From Clitoria ternatea (Eukaryota > Streptophyta > Magnoliopsida > Fabales > Fabaceae), in NCBI GenBank assembly GCA_037962975.1, contig CM075669.1, forward strand, positions 191,340,501-191,404,500: a stretch of DNA of 64,000 bases, given 5' to 3'. Both the position numbers and the translations under genes were made by a program. The notes beneath the pieces are model-generated. The model had not been told where the DNA came from. It worked only from the letters and a program-made list of their open reading frames with translations, and did no database searches. Positions 1 to 12,200 of the stretch are shown in pieces (positions within the stretch are counted from its first letter, which is position 1; each line of letters begins with the position of its first letter).

Positions 1-944
1 TGGAAAGCTTGTTCCTGCTCTTCTCCCCATTCAAAACTCTTGTGTTTCTTCAATGCCTTATACAGAGGAAGAGATCTATACGCCATCTTGGGCATGAACT
101 GAGCTAGAGCGGCTACCTTCCCATTCAATGATTGTACCTCCCTCAGATTCTTAGGGCTTTGCATATCCAGTATGGCTCAGCATTTTCCAGGGTTGGCCTC
201 AATACCCCGCTGGGTCAGCATGAAGCCCAGGAACTTCCCCGCTGGAACTGCGAAAGTGCACTTTAGTGGATTTAGCCTCATATTGTATTGTCGTAGCCTA
301 GTGAACACTTGGCGCAGATCTTCGATGTGATCTCCTCCAGCAGGAGTCTTTGCAATGATGTCATCGATATATACTTCCACTAGCTTAGTGTGCATTCATT
401 CAAATACTTGATTGATCATACGCTGATAAGTAGCACCAGCGTTCTTCAGTCCAAATGGCATGACGGTGTAGCAGAAAACACCCCAGTCATTGACAAAGGC
501 CGTCTTTTCTTGATCTCTTTCCCACATCGGAATCTGATTGTACCCAGAATAAGCATCCATGAAACTGAGGTACTGATAACTAGATGAGTCATCTACCATA
601 CGATCAATATTTGGGAGAGGATACAGATCCTTGGGGCAACACCGGTTAAGGTCCACATAATCCGTGCACATCCTCCACTTACCATTAGCTTTCTGCACCA
701 TCACTACATTGGAAAGCCAGGATGAATAGCAAATCTCCCTTATAAAACCTGCCTTCAACAGTTCCTCTGTTTGCTCACACGCTGCCTTCTGCTTCTCCGG
801 TCCCAACCTCCTCTTCTTCTGGGCCGCCGGTCTCATTTCTGGGTAAACAGCAAGTTTGTGGCAACAGAAATCAGGGTCCATCCCAGGCATGTCTGCTGCA
901 GTCCATGCAAAAAGGTCCTTAAACTCCTGTAAGAGAGCTAACAA
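1..944 (-). pseudogene. Family B reverse transcriptase (B1), window-truncated
   Basis: The minus-strand translation is a gypsy reverse transcriptase, the enzyme that copies element RNA into cDNA inside the virus-like particle. Recognisable blocks are the N-terminal region with LFAWTAADMPG, the YSSWLSNVVMVQKANGKWR block, LPNIDRMVD, the FMDAYSGYNQI palm motif, MPFGLKNAGATYQR, and the catalytic YIDD (residues translated near 357-380). YIDD replaces the commoner YVDD but keeps both aspartates. A stop directly after the NQVFE motif (about 393-395) splits the domain and is shared with B2, so it predates the duplication. The stop reads as CGA changed to TGA. The RNase H part lies beyond the window start. 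Confidence 0.88.
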
Positions 945-945
945 A

Positions 946-1790
946 CTACTTCATGCCTGCCTCCAGGTTATCATTAATGTGCGTGACCTTCTCTGGGGAA
1001 TCTCCTAAGACGACGTCCCTGGAACCACCATCCGGTGTGGGCTTTGAGGGGTTAAGAGGGTCGATCTTCAACTCCGCCCTAGGGTCCAAGTCAATCAGAC
1101 TGACAGACCCAGCCGCTGTTCCTCCGTCGTTCAGCTTCCTCTTCTTATTAAACGCTTCCAACTTAACCATGTTGAGGCTCGGGTTATAATAGTATCGAGC
1201 CATCTCTTGATCTCCGCGTAGAGAGGACACACCGTTGTCCTTGTCAATGAATTTGATCAAGAGGTGAGGAGTGGACACAATTGCTTCCATTGTATTCAGG
1301 GTAGGACGGCCTATAATCCCGTTGTAGGGGGATTCCATATCGATCACCAGAATTCTCGATTTTACCATTCTCGCACCAGGCTCTCCCTCAAAAGAAACGA
1401 GGGTATCAAGATACCCTTTAGTAGGTTGCTTCACCCCATTAAACACTGTGAGCTCATGTGTGTACGGCTACATATCTGCATCATTAAAACCCATTCTTTT
1501 AAAACAGTTATAAAAAATTACATCGCAAGAACTTCCCTGGTCAACGAGGATCCTCTTCACATCCTTGTTAGCAATGACAGTAATGATCACCACTGCGTCG
1601 TCTCCTCCTGGGATCGTTGGGCCAAAGTCATCATCGGTAAATGACACCATCGGAGCTGCCACACCGTCCCTGAAAGGGCGGTTATCCCTGGGTTTACCCT
1701 GGATAGACAAAATCATCCGGTGGTGATTTTTCCGTGCTGTGATTGATGCTCCTCCTCCAGCAAATCCTCCAGCAATCATCTCAATCACTT
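946..1790 (-). pseudogene. Family B aspartic protease (B1)
   Basis: This is a retropepsin-like protease that would cleave the Gag-Pol polyprotein. The catalytic signature is VDQGSSCDVIF, a D-x-G-S-type site, followed by the GIIGRPTLN block typical of the C-terminal part of retroviral-type proteases. A TAG stop near 1466 interrupts it. The same codon is CAG in B2, so the stop is specific to this copy. The protease frame and the downstream reverse transcriptase frame differ by one register around 944-946. B2 has the same offset, so it is either an old frameshift or a recoding site. Tat elements usually carry gag-pol in one frame, so I favour an old mutation. Confidence 0.85.
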
Positions 1791-1799
1791 CATGCCTAC

Positions 1800-3277
1800 C
1801 CTGCCTCTGTTGCTGAGGCATGTTGTTCTGCTGGGCTCCTTCAGCGATTACCACTCTGCTTTTTGGCAGCAGTAAACTTCCTGACTGGGTTACGACTGTT
1901 GTGATCTTCATCGTCTGGATATCTCCCCCTTTTGTCCATCCTATCAGGCTCGTCAGAGGATATTTCTCTGAACAAATATTCCTTCAACTTTCCTTCCCTA
2001 ATAAGGGTCTCCACCGTATTATTCAATGCTTTACACTCGTCAGTGTGGTGACCCGTTTGTTCATGAAAGACGTAATATTTCCGTGGGTTACCAATTCTTT
2101 TGACTGGGGGTGGCTTCCTTATACCAAAAACACTGAGCGTTGGCCAACCAACCTCCCTCATGATTTGGGAATGCCTAGCGTTCAGAGGAGCATAGTTACT
2201 GAAAGACGAGACACGCCTGTCTCGTTGATGAGGTCGAACGCTTTCAAAGTCCTCTCAGAAGGTATGCTTTTCTGGTCTTATCCTCTCCTTCTCCCTCCGT
2301 GGCTGCTGAGAGGGTATTGGAGGCTTCATTCTAGCTGCTGTAGCCTCCAGATGCATTTCTATACCCACGTACTTGGAAGCTTTCCTTCAAAACTCCTCGA
2401 AGGTTGTTGGGGGGCTCTTTGCCAAAGATAGGGCAAAAGCGGATCCAGGTTACAAAGCTTCCACTACAATATGGAGCTGTATGGCCTCCGTGAGGTTGGG
2501 GACCAAAGCAGCCTCCTTGTAGAACCTCTTCAAAAACTCCTTAAGAGTTTCGGTCTCTCCTTGCCTTATCTGGGCCAAGGTGTGAGAAGTTCTTGGGATG
2601 TCCCTGGATATGACGAAATGGCTTTCAAACGCAGCTGCCATTTCCTCCCAAGAGTCTATGGATCCTGAGGGCAGGCTCTTGAACCAGCTGAGAGCCTCCT
2701 CGGTCAGTGTTCTTGGGAACATCCTACACATGATGTCTTCATCAGCTCCCAGATGCATAGCTTCATACACATAAGCATCCAGGTGCTTAGTGGGATCAGT
2801 TTCTCCATTGTACTTGCCGATCAACAATGGCTGAGTCATTTGCAAGTGCTTAGGGATGACAACATTCATCAGTCTCCTCGAGAAAGGAACACTGAGTCTA
2901 TATGCACCAGAAGTCACCACTACTTGCCTCCTTCTCCTGGTACTGACTCTATCACTAGAGTCTTGGGTTTGTTCTCTCTCCTCGTACGTAGGGATTTTTG
3001 AGTACTGGAGGGTTGTAGATCTTTCCCTCACTGATGCATGGTGAGCCTCTTCTGCGTGGGACGTTACCGTATCCCCAGTTCCTCTCTTCTCCCGCTTCAA
3101 CGCCATCAACTCCTCCCTGAGCTGCCTAATAACCTCATCACGAGGATCAGGGGTTGGCACTTACACCATCCTTCGAGTGTTAGTAATAAGAGATTCAAAG
3201 ACGAGTCTCCTCCCAGTCTGTTGGTGGGTCATGTTATCTACATGACCATCAATAAAATCACATCCATCACCTTCCAT
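1800..3277 (-). pseudogene. Family B Gag (B1)
   Basis: This is the structural capsid/nucleocapsid protein of the gypsy element. I place the start at the ATG at 3277, just inside the primer-binding site; earlier in-frame Met codons lie in the LTR. The central capsid region has the retrotransposon-gag signature LTEEALSWFKSLPSGSIDSWEEM. The C-terminal nucleocapsid carries a variant zinc knuckle, C-x2-H-x4-H-x4-C (YVFHEQTGHHTDEC in this copy, where the first Cys is replaced by Tyr). Two in-frame TAA stops (about 3158-3160 and 2448-2450) are CAA in B2, so they arose after the duplication. The stretch near 2160-2400 is broken in both copies. Confidence 0.85.
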
Positions 3278-3321
3278 TCTGACAACCAAACTTCTATGAA
3301 AAGTGGGAATAACTCTAACGT

Positions 3322-3340
3322 GCCCCACTGGGCGTGCCAA
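3322..3340 (-). other. Family B primer-binding site (B1)
   Basis: Immediately inside the LTR the minus strand reads TTGGCACGCCCAGTGGGGC. After one T it begins TGG, the complement of the universal tRNA CCA end, and it abuts the terminal CA of the LTR. The B2 copy ends in GGGAC instead of GGGGC. The primer tRNA cannot be named without a tRNA set. Confidence 0.75.
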
Positions 3341-4145
3341 TGAACTGGTCTTGACCGGGGTCTTGGATCCGATGTGGGACCAGCCACAAGAATACAAGTG
3401 TTTTAGGGTTTTATACACCGGTACAGTGGGTATCTGGTATTGTTATCCGGCCTCTCAGTGGGAGAAACCGGTCTTGCAGTCCTGGAGATCCTTCACACCA
3501 GTGTTTCGCGTTGAAGGGGGGCGAAAGGTGGTGCCACCTGCGAAGATTCTCTGACGCTCAAGTTAGAAGAGTGTATGAACTCAAAGAATACTCAAGCAAT
3601 GCAATAGTAAAGAAGTGAGTTAGGACAACGTAACCTTGCATGTGTTTTTCATTGTGCTATTTATAGTTGAACGTAGGAAATGAATCGTTGGGTGCAAGTG
3701 GGCCCCTTGGTTCTGATAGCGTATGAAGTGTGTCAATCAAAGTGGCTCAGTGCTTAGAGTGTGTCAGGGGGTAGGTCAATTATCAGAGTACGATCCTGTA
3801 ATACGGATGGAGGATAATCACCTTTCCGCATATTTCGTTGACACATGTACTTACTCTCTGAGACAATTGATATTGACACATTCCGCTATGCGGGGTATCT
3901 TCACTGATAAGTTATAAAGAACTCTTATCTCACAGTGACCCTGAGGCAAACGGTTATATAAACGTGAAATGAGAGCGAATGAAGCATCCGTCGTAGCGAG
4001 GACGAATAGAACGTCTAATGGAATGAGAACGGATGAAGGTATAACGGATATCCGGTGTGGCGCCATCTGAACTGTGACACCGGTTTCCCTCCTAAGAGGT
4101 CATTCTGACGTCATAACATTGGGGACCGGTATCCAGACCAGATCA
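3341..4145 (-). repeat. Family B 5' LTR (B1), 805 bp
   Basis: On the plus strand the LTR starts tgaactggtc, next to the primer-binding site, and I end it at gaccagatca. These are 10-bp terminal inverted repeats with one mismatch and the usual TG...CA ends. On the minus strand a TATA-like CTATAAATAG (3657-3666) lies about 320 bp upstream of the primer-binding site, which fits a U3 promoter. The inner end is firm. The outer end rests on the inverted repeat alone, because no second LTR of this family is in the window. The flanking 5 bp (gatcc, 4146-4150) would be one half of the target-site duplication. Confidence 0.75.
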
Positions 4146-4171
4146 GATCCATCATTAATATCCATCATCGT

Positions 4172-6230
4172 TGTTAAAAAAAAGTCTGGTCAAAGATGAA
4201 ACCATTTTTATATAAAACAGATATATAAATCAGATCCCATGAGATTTATTGATAACTAACATATTTACTAACTTGAATAAAGTTACATGTTACTATTTGG
4301 TATGTGCTTTTAAGTGTTTAAGGAAAAATTATTTGTTATAAAAAAAAGGGGTGTGTATGTCTATAAAGTTTGATCTCAACATAAGTCTGGTCTTAACATA
4401 AATTCCTCAGATCCAAAACAAAGAAAAAGTTTTGAAGTCTGGGAATTCGCTTCGAAAGGAACAGGCTTGCATATAACAACTTATTAAACTCAAATCATTA
4501 CTTAAGACTCAGAATATATGAACATCATACTCTGCTTCCTCATCTTCAATCATCTCATAAATGATCTGATATATGAAGCATCAACGGTAACAAGTCATCT
4601 CCATCAAAAAGCTAAATGAAAAGATTCGCGAAAAGGAAGATTGACTAAACAGGGTGGATTCTAATTTAAAAGCATATAAAGTTTTACCTTTATCTTATGC
4701 GTTCAGAGATTTCCTGAATCTAAGCTTTCCCTCTTGGTGAAACTGATGCTACATCTACTCTACCTACGTCTACACACATCCTGAAAGTTCTCATATTTAC
4801 ATTGCTTGTGCAGAACATCTTACCCCCTCTCTTTGTTAACAAAAAGCTCTTATCCTTTGTGCAACTCCAACAAGAAAGATCTTTATCCTATGTACAACAA
4901 CCCTCTCAATGGTCATACTATTGGCAGCCTCTCTCTAAACTCAACAAGGCTGATTCTATGTAAATAGAATTGATCTCTTCTTCAATTAGTGAGCCTCTTG
5001 AAAAATATAGAAGAAAATATAAAGAGAGAAAAATCATTTATTGAGAATTAAGGATGAAAAGAAATACTAGAGAGAAAAATGAAAAAGAGAGAGAGCTTGT
5101 AAAAAGGAAAAGATGAGTTAGAATACACTTTAAAAGTGTAATGAAAGAAGAAAAATCATGAACAACCATCAGACGTTCATGCATTGAAGCTCATATGAAA
5201 TGAAGAAATGGTAGTTTACTCAACAATGAGTAACTCTACCTAGAAGATCTGCCATAAAGTTAAAGAAAGCTTGCTATGTGCATTCATCTTTCTACCTAGA
5301 TGCCATAATAACTTGGGATATGCCTTTGTGCATTTAAATGCATATTATCCTAAGTCATGCTTTCTGACTCAGTACATTTTCCAATCATCTTTCACTTTCT
5401 GAATGTACTGAGCCCTATGGGAAATTAATCTTTCTCATTCTTTATAAACCCATTTTTGTGGTTTATCACTTAGATTTGCTAAGTCAAGGGGCTTATTTTA
5501 TTTGAGCTAATTCTTCCAATCCTCTGGTAGTATAGGTCTGGTGTGTTATCAGACTCTGTTAGTATGGGAAACACTATTGGACTGGAGAGGCTTTTGAAAG
5601 AATACTCAGGGTTTAATCCAGGAGTGGCTTGTGAAAGAATACTTGGGTCTACCCCAGGAGTGGGTACTAGCAAAAGAATACTCAGGGCCAGGAGTGATCG
5701 GTGTCAAGAATACTCTTAGGGATATCAGAGGAGACCGGTATTAGAGCACGAGTTGTGCTCAGGCCAGGAGTGGCCAGAGTCAAGAATAATTGAGGCTAGG
5801 AGTGGCCAGCTTCAAGAATACTTAAAGCACTGAGTTGTTCTTAAGCCATGAATGGTTGGAGTCAATAATACTTGTAAGCTCAGTCTGGGTTGTTTATGTA
5901 ATAGTTTTTATATAGTGGAAATCCTTCAGATTTGAAGGTACTGGATATAGTCTCTGAGTTGGAGGTGAACCAGTATAAATTGCTTGTGTATTGTCTCTTT
6001 CTCTCTTACTCTTTACTATCAAAAGTCTGGTGCACTTAAGTTCATAATCTATGATAGTAAAAGTCTAGCAAAATTACTCTCGCTCGATCAAAGAATCACG
6101 TTCTTCGTCTCTTAAAAGTCTGGTCCGCTGTGCGTAATGCAATAACTTTTAAATATCACTTTTTGGTTTGAAAAAGTGAACAGACTTATTCAACCCCCTC
6201 CCCCTTTTAAGTCTGTTCTCTGAACCATCA
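4172..6230 (+). repeat. SIRE/Maximus-like Copia solo LTR (copy 1)
   Basis: This stretch of about 2.06 kb starts tgttaaaaaaaagtctggt and ends shortly after a C-rich tract (attcaaccccctcccccttt) and ctgttctctgaacca. That C-rich tail is characteristic of the 3' end of SIRE/Maximus-lineage Ty1/copia LTRs. Inside are a TATA-like cagtataaat (5971-5980), repeated agtctggt words, and a run of diverged units containing ccaggagtggc and aagaatact (about 5590-5880). No primer-binding site or coding region follows, so I call it a solo LTR. I could not find a clear 5-bp target duplication, so the ends are uncertain by several bases. Family is inferred from these features, not a search. Confidence 0.55.
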
Positions 6231-9200
6231 ATCACTTTGTGATTCCCTATAGTACTCTACAAATAACTCTAAAACTAAGATTACTCTCTAACACTCTAAT
6301 CTCTTAACTCTTTAAAACTTAGGTATATTTTCTATCTTTTTTAAAGAGCTACTAACTCAAACTAACTAAAAACACACTTGGTATAATCCAAACGAGATTT
6401 AAAAATAGTAGAAAATGGGCCAGACCAACTCCATAGGCCATACACCTACAACTAGTTCGTGGAGTCCTCCAATAAATCTTGGAGTGCTCTTGAAGCTCCA
6501 TTGGGCTTAAGTTGGCCCAACATTGATTCCTGTTAAACTCTTTTTAACCTTGCTTTATGCTTACAATCCTTTATGGGTCCAAAATATGGCATTTTCATCT
6601 ATTTTCCTACAAAATACAAAAACAAAGAGTAGACAATCTTTAATATGAAAACAAAGGAAATCTAAACAAAGTTGACATAATTCCTAAGATATTTACTAAA
6701 AATCTTAACAAAATATGACTAAAAATAATGCATTTTAGGAATGCATCAGAGTGTTTCAAATGTCTTATACATTTTCTTTTCTATGAGCTTGTGAATTCCA
6801 TACACTATGCTTTGTACATGGTTGTTACCCATTATTTTAATTTGTTAGTGGCATTATTGAGAACTAGCAATTATTAAGGTATGAGTAGTTGTTAGATGTC
6901 AATTTTAGGTTATTTTTATGAAACATTTCTCTTTAAATTTGTATTAATTACTTATTTAATTAAGAGAATTAGTCCTTAGTGTGTTTAGTTAAAGCATTGC
7001 AATAGTTTTTACCTTACAAACTATTTTTGTGTTTTGATAGGTTGGAGGCCTTAAAAATACCAAAAAATATAAGATAAAGTTCCCATTACAAGCTCAAATT
7101 TGGTGTTAGAGGCTTGACGTAAGGTGCATGAGCCATAGTGGAAAAAAATTAAGCTCGTGCCTAGCCGCCCATTCTAGTGCTAAGGCCCTAATGTCGCAGC
7201 TAATACTTCTTCCCCTTATTCTGAAGGCCATATAATTGGGTTTAGGTTAGGTTTTAGGTTATCTTTGGATGTTGGGAGACTCGGAATATTATGCAAAGGC
7301 ATTTAGACATAGTGAAAAAGGCTTGAAGATGTGAGATTTCCTTTCCTCTCCCCTTATTTTCCACTAATCTTTTGTTTTTCTTTGTTTTTAGGTAACCTTT
7401 ATAAAAATGTATGACTAAACTTTTTTATTGGGTTCAAGAGTAGTTCATTTCCTTTCTAACTACGTAAAATACTGATAAACTCTTATTCTACCATTTCATA
7501 TGAAAATTCCTGAAAAATTAGCTTTTTAATGATTAAATCAGAAATAATCCAACAAAAGGGATATATTTTAATGTGATTTTTTTGTGAGAGTGTAGTACTT
7601 TATTTTTAAAAAGGTATGATAAAAGCTTCTTTTATAAAAGCAACTCTGGAGCCTAATTTTTAGTAAAAAATGATAAAAAAGGCCTAAAAATGTAAATGAA
7701 AAAAAGAAAAGAAACTAAGCAATGAAGTTAAGCAAGACCCGTATCGATTAAGCACAACTATGTATGGATCTTGAGGAATTCACTTGTTAATTTAAGAACG
7801 ACCTATGTTCATGTAAAAACGATCATGTTTGAGTTACATGATGTGACATGAATGCTTTTTTTTCTTGAATATGGATGGTTTATTATTCTCTTGTGCTTTA
7901 TTAAGTTAGGGAATTAACCACCCTTTAATTCAATCTAGTCAACCAGGATTACTCTTTTCTTAGTTGGTTGATTTAGGAATAATATTGAGTATGGTGGTAG
8001 AATCATAGGTACTTGGTATACTGGCTAAAGCATTTCCGACAACTGACTAGTTCATAAGATTGTTAGAACCTAATTCTTCTTAGGATATTGCAATAGTGTT
8101 CTCTAAGGTAGTCACTTAGAGTGGGTGTTGATGCATAATTAAAAAGCTCAACATCAATAAACAATTCAAGGGACAAAGCGGTAAAGTCATAATAGTGAAA
8201 CTACAAGCTTCAAAGGCATATTTAAAACATAAAACTCTAGCGATTTCTTCACTTTTATTTTTTACAATGGTGTGCTCTTTTTACCTTGTATTCATTTCTC
8301 CTCTCATATTTCTTTACCTTGTTTTCTTTCTTTCTTTCTTACAACTGCTTTCAAAACAACTTCTCTTTTGTTTGCTCAACATTCAAACAACTAGAGTAAT
8401 GAGTTCAAATTATATCTTTTTCACATAATCCCTATGGGTTCAACACTAGGGATCAATAATACTCTTTAATTACATCTGATGGGTGCACTTGCTTGTGTGT
8501 GTGAATACTTATCCTGTTTTAAATTAACTTTACAAATTTAAAATATTTTTCACACTAAAAAGCACAATGAATACTCTTATATGATGTATGCTCTTTAATC
8601 AATATTTGTATTTCATTTCATATGCTTAATGCATATTTCAAATAGGAAACGTGTCATGTGTGTTTTTGGTATTTTTGAACAAGTTAAGGAATGAAATACC
8701 CATTATATTCTTTGTCTAGCAATACAATTGAATTTAATGGTTGTTAATGTCAATGTCTAATGCAAGAACTTTTGTCAAATAGTCGAGGGATCAATATTTG
8801 GGGAAAGGACCTATGGTCTATTCGTCGAGGTATCCGACTTAGTGAAATTTATGCTACATTAATTTGATTAATTGTATAATCATACTAAGTAGGATAACAT
8901 ATGCTCTAGAATAGGATAGTGAAACCTAAGACCAAAGGTTTTATTTATATTTTTATGTTTTTATCACCACAACAACATCCTCCACCACCAACAACAACCA
9001 ATTGTGCATATTTGTGAATATACTATATATAGTTTTATAGTGATTTTAGAAGCATAAATTATTATTTTATTGATTATTGTACAAGTCCCTATGGATACAA
9101 AACACTCTTACTCCTAAATTGAAACTATAATGAATATCGGTACACTTGTTAAACTCCCAACAAAGGTCTACTACAAGGTAGCTTGTTAATAAAAAAAATT

Positions 9201-12200
9201 ACCAAACAACGTTAATTATACTAACATAGGTGACTAGTAATTGCATTGACATGATTGAATAAGATTCTTAGGGGGAAAAATTAGGGGAAGTCTTAGTAAG
9301 ATTCAAAACATGTGTAACTAGATTTCGTTTAGAGCTTGGAGCTTGGCAATAAGATCAAGCATCCAGATCTTATGAATCCACTAAGATATCTCTTTTCTTT
9401 TACTATTTCTTCTAATTCTAACATGTTCAACTAGATTTTTCTTGTTAGGTAATAATGAATCTCTCATAAACTCTTTGTATTTATGTAGTAGGCTTTAATT
9501 CAAGTTCAATGCTTCTTATTGATTAGTTTCTTTGCTCTTTATGCATTGATGAATCAACTACTCATTGATGATTTATGATCTCTAGCTGGAATTAGAAATT
9601 TGACTAGGGATTAGCATTGAGGATAATGGTTATCAATATGAGATCTTGAGAAATCTTGCACTTAATACTTTATCAAACAAAGAATTACTAATCAATTAAG
9701 GTTCTTAATTGGGTGGAAAGAATGACTTAGCCAAGGAATTTGGATTTTTAATAACATTAGATAGTTTTTTTGGGGTCTCTTCCTCCTTCTACTCTGATTC
9801 TTCATGGTGAGAGCCATGCATTACATCTTCATCCCCATCGTGGGCCCAAGGGAGGTCATAATTAGGGTCAAAGATAAGTCTAAAACTCAATGTGGGAATC
9901 ACTTGTATCTCAAGCTCGTGGTGGTGGTGATGGTTAGGCTGGTGGTGGGCCACTAATATAAAGTTCAAGGTGATGTCAAAAGACCTTTCCTCATAGACCC
10001 AGAAGCTATCATGCAGAAGGCTTCACCGCCTTTATATATAAATCTGCATTACCTAATCTCGTGATCAAGATCACGATTTTCCTTCTAACAAAAAAAACAT
10101 AAACATTGAAAAGTAATTGTAAGTTGACTAATGGAACTATTCTAGCTTTACTTGAATTAAGGTGTGATCTTGGTCCACTATAAGAGCAAACTATTGATCA
10201 TCATAGGGCTTAAACAAATCAAACTAATCAACAATCTTTGTTGTGAACTGCTTAGTCTAGTATCCATATTTTGTGTTGAAATTCCCTGTGCTTGCCCCTT
10301 GGGTTCAAATTAGAACTTAAAAAGGTGAAAATAGACCTTACATTTACTTAACAACTTCATGCATTCACACTTGAAGCATTGACACTTTACCCTTCCCTTA
10401 GACAGTATTAAGGTTGTTCCATAGCCTTACTGGTAATTTCATTGAGCCCCCTAATAAATGAAGCTTTTAAACCTCTCATATAAGGATAAAGTCTATCACA
10501 CATCCAAAACCATTCCATAATCTGCATTACCAACATGACATCATGCTTAATATAACCTAGGTAGATACCATAACACAATGGGAAACACCCTAAACATGTC
10601 TTAAATGAGCTACTTATATACAGCAAGACAATTCAGCAACATAACGATTATACTATGCAAATTTCCAAAAACATTACAATACCTAACAACTATGAAGCAA
10701 ATTAAACATCAAGCGACATTAATAATATAGCCTAAGATTGTCTTAAATCATGAAATTTTTTTCCTACATGATCTACATCCACACTTTAAGATAATTTAGT
10801 GGCATGATAACTATAAAATCAAATTTTCTAAAAGTTTTCAAGAACCTAACAACTATTAAGAAGATTGAACATTAAACAACATTAGTAATATATCCTAATT
10901 GTTCTAATTCATGAAATTTATATCCTACATGAATTTACGTTTTAAGAATATTATGTAACATAACAACTATAATATCAAATTTCCGAAAATTTAAACATTA
11001 TCTAATTACTACTAATTGGTCACAACATCAAATAACATAAATCAACTACCCTAAGATTATCTTAAAACATCAAATTAAGTCTCGCGAGCAACCTAATAAA
11101 TAATAACTTAAAGAAGACTAAAGAAACTATACTAAATAAAATCCTGCTTAATTAGAAATGTTCATTTTCATCCTAAGAACACACGTGTCAATAGTTCTCT
11201 AAAAAACAAGCTTGCAAAGGTTAAAAAAAAGCAAATGAAAGATTATGAGACTTAGAGAGAAAAGAGAGAGGTTTGAGTTGAGTGAAAGTGAAAATAAGGG
11301 AGGCTAGTAGCGCGTTGGTGGATTTAAAGGGGTTTACGTTGACTTGGCTGATGCAAATCCAATTTAAAGTTAACACAAGTTGTATGTGCCACTTTTCGTT
11401 GACTACTGGCTGACACAAACGTTACACTTTTTTATTTTCATTTGATTTTTTTTCTTTTTAAGTGTTTGCATCAATGATTGGTCAATGCAATAGTTTTTTT
11501 AAAATTTGTGTCTGCCATGTAATACGTAACTTGATTGTTTTATTTAGATACGTTGTTTTTTCCCACTTTGTGTTGATAATGTTGACTCGACATGCATAAG
11601 AGTTAATGACTAACGTAAAATTTAAACGCAAATACAACACATTATTGTATATTCAGAAGACACTCATGTGTGATCCACCATAAAGTAAAATCTTTCTTTA
11701 TATATGCCAACTAACTCTCTAGTAAATATTTCTAAGCTATTAGCAAATTATTTTATTCATATATATTAAAAGTATCACTTAATTTATTTTACCATTACTT
11801 CCATTTTTATTCAATATTACTTATAGATTATACTATCAATACTGATTGAATCATATATATACTGGTTACACATGCACACACTAGAAGAGGAGTTAAATAA
11901 CATGGTCTAAAAATTTTGACAAATTCTTTTCTTAAAACAAATATTAAGACATCTGTCTAAGTTTTTACGAAGATTAAGTTAAAAACACGAGGACAATAAA
12001 AACATCTTTACAAAGAGTTAAGAGAACAACATACAAGTAAATTTTATACAGATTTACCTCCCAATTAAGGCTACGTCCAATTACTATTCGAGCATAAATA
12101 GAATTTGAATTAATGATCAAGAAGATAAGTGCAAACCGCACTTACTGATAACGATCCTAAGTATTATTTTACAACTTATCCTTTTTAGGAAAACTACCTA

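Larger units (their letters stand above)
1..4145 (-). mobile_element. Family B Tat-type Ty3/gypsy element, copy B1 (partial)
   Basis: This is the 5' part of a gypsy retrotransposon read on the minus strand: 5' LTR (3341-4145), primer-binding site, gag, protease, and reverse transcriptase up to the window edge. It matches 24366-28515 almost base for base, so the missing 3' part should lie upstream of the window. Assignment to the Tat lineage comes from the better-preserved B2 copy, which has two RNase H domains followed by integrase and an antisense ORF. The reading frame is broken by several stops, three of them absent from B2 (near 1466, 2448 and 3158), so the element is inactive. Confidence 0.9.

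Noticed and set aside
1264..1644. 126-codon plus-strand ORF over the family B protease (also 25629-26009)
   Set aside because: Exact antisense shadow of the protease domain, present in both copies because the underlying gene is.
8195..8428. 77-codon hydrophobic ORF (and its duplicate at 32564)
   Set aside because: A Phe/Leu-rich reading of a T-rich, tttc-repeat stretch; no signal-peptide context, family motif or neighbouring gene. Preservation in both copies only reflects recent duplication.
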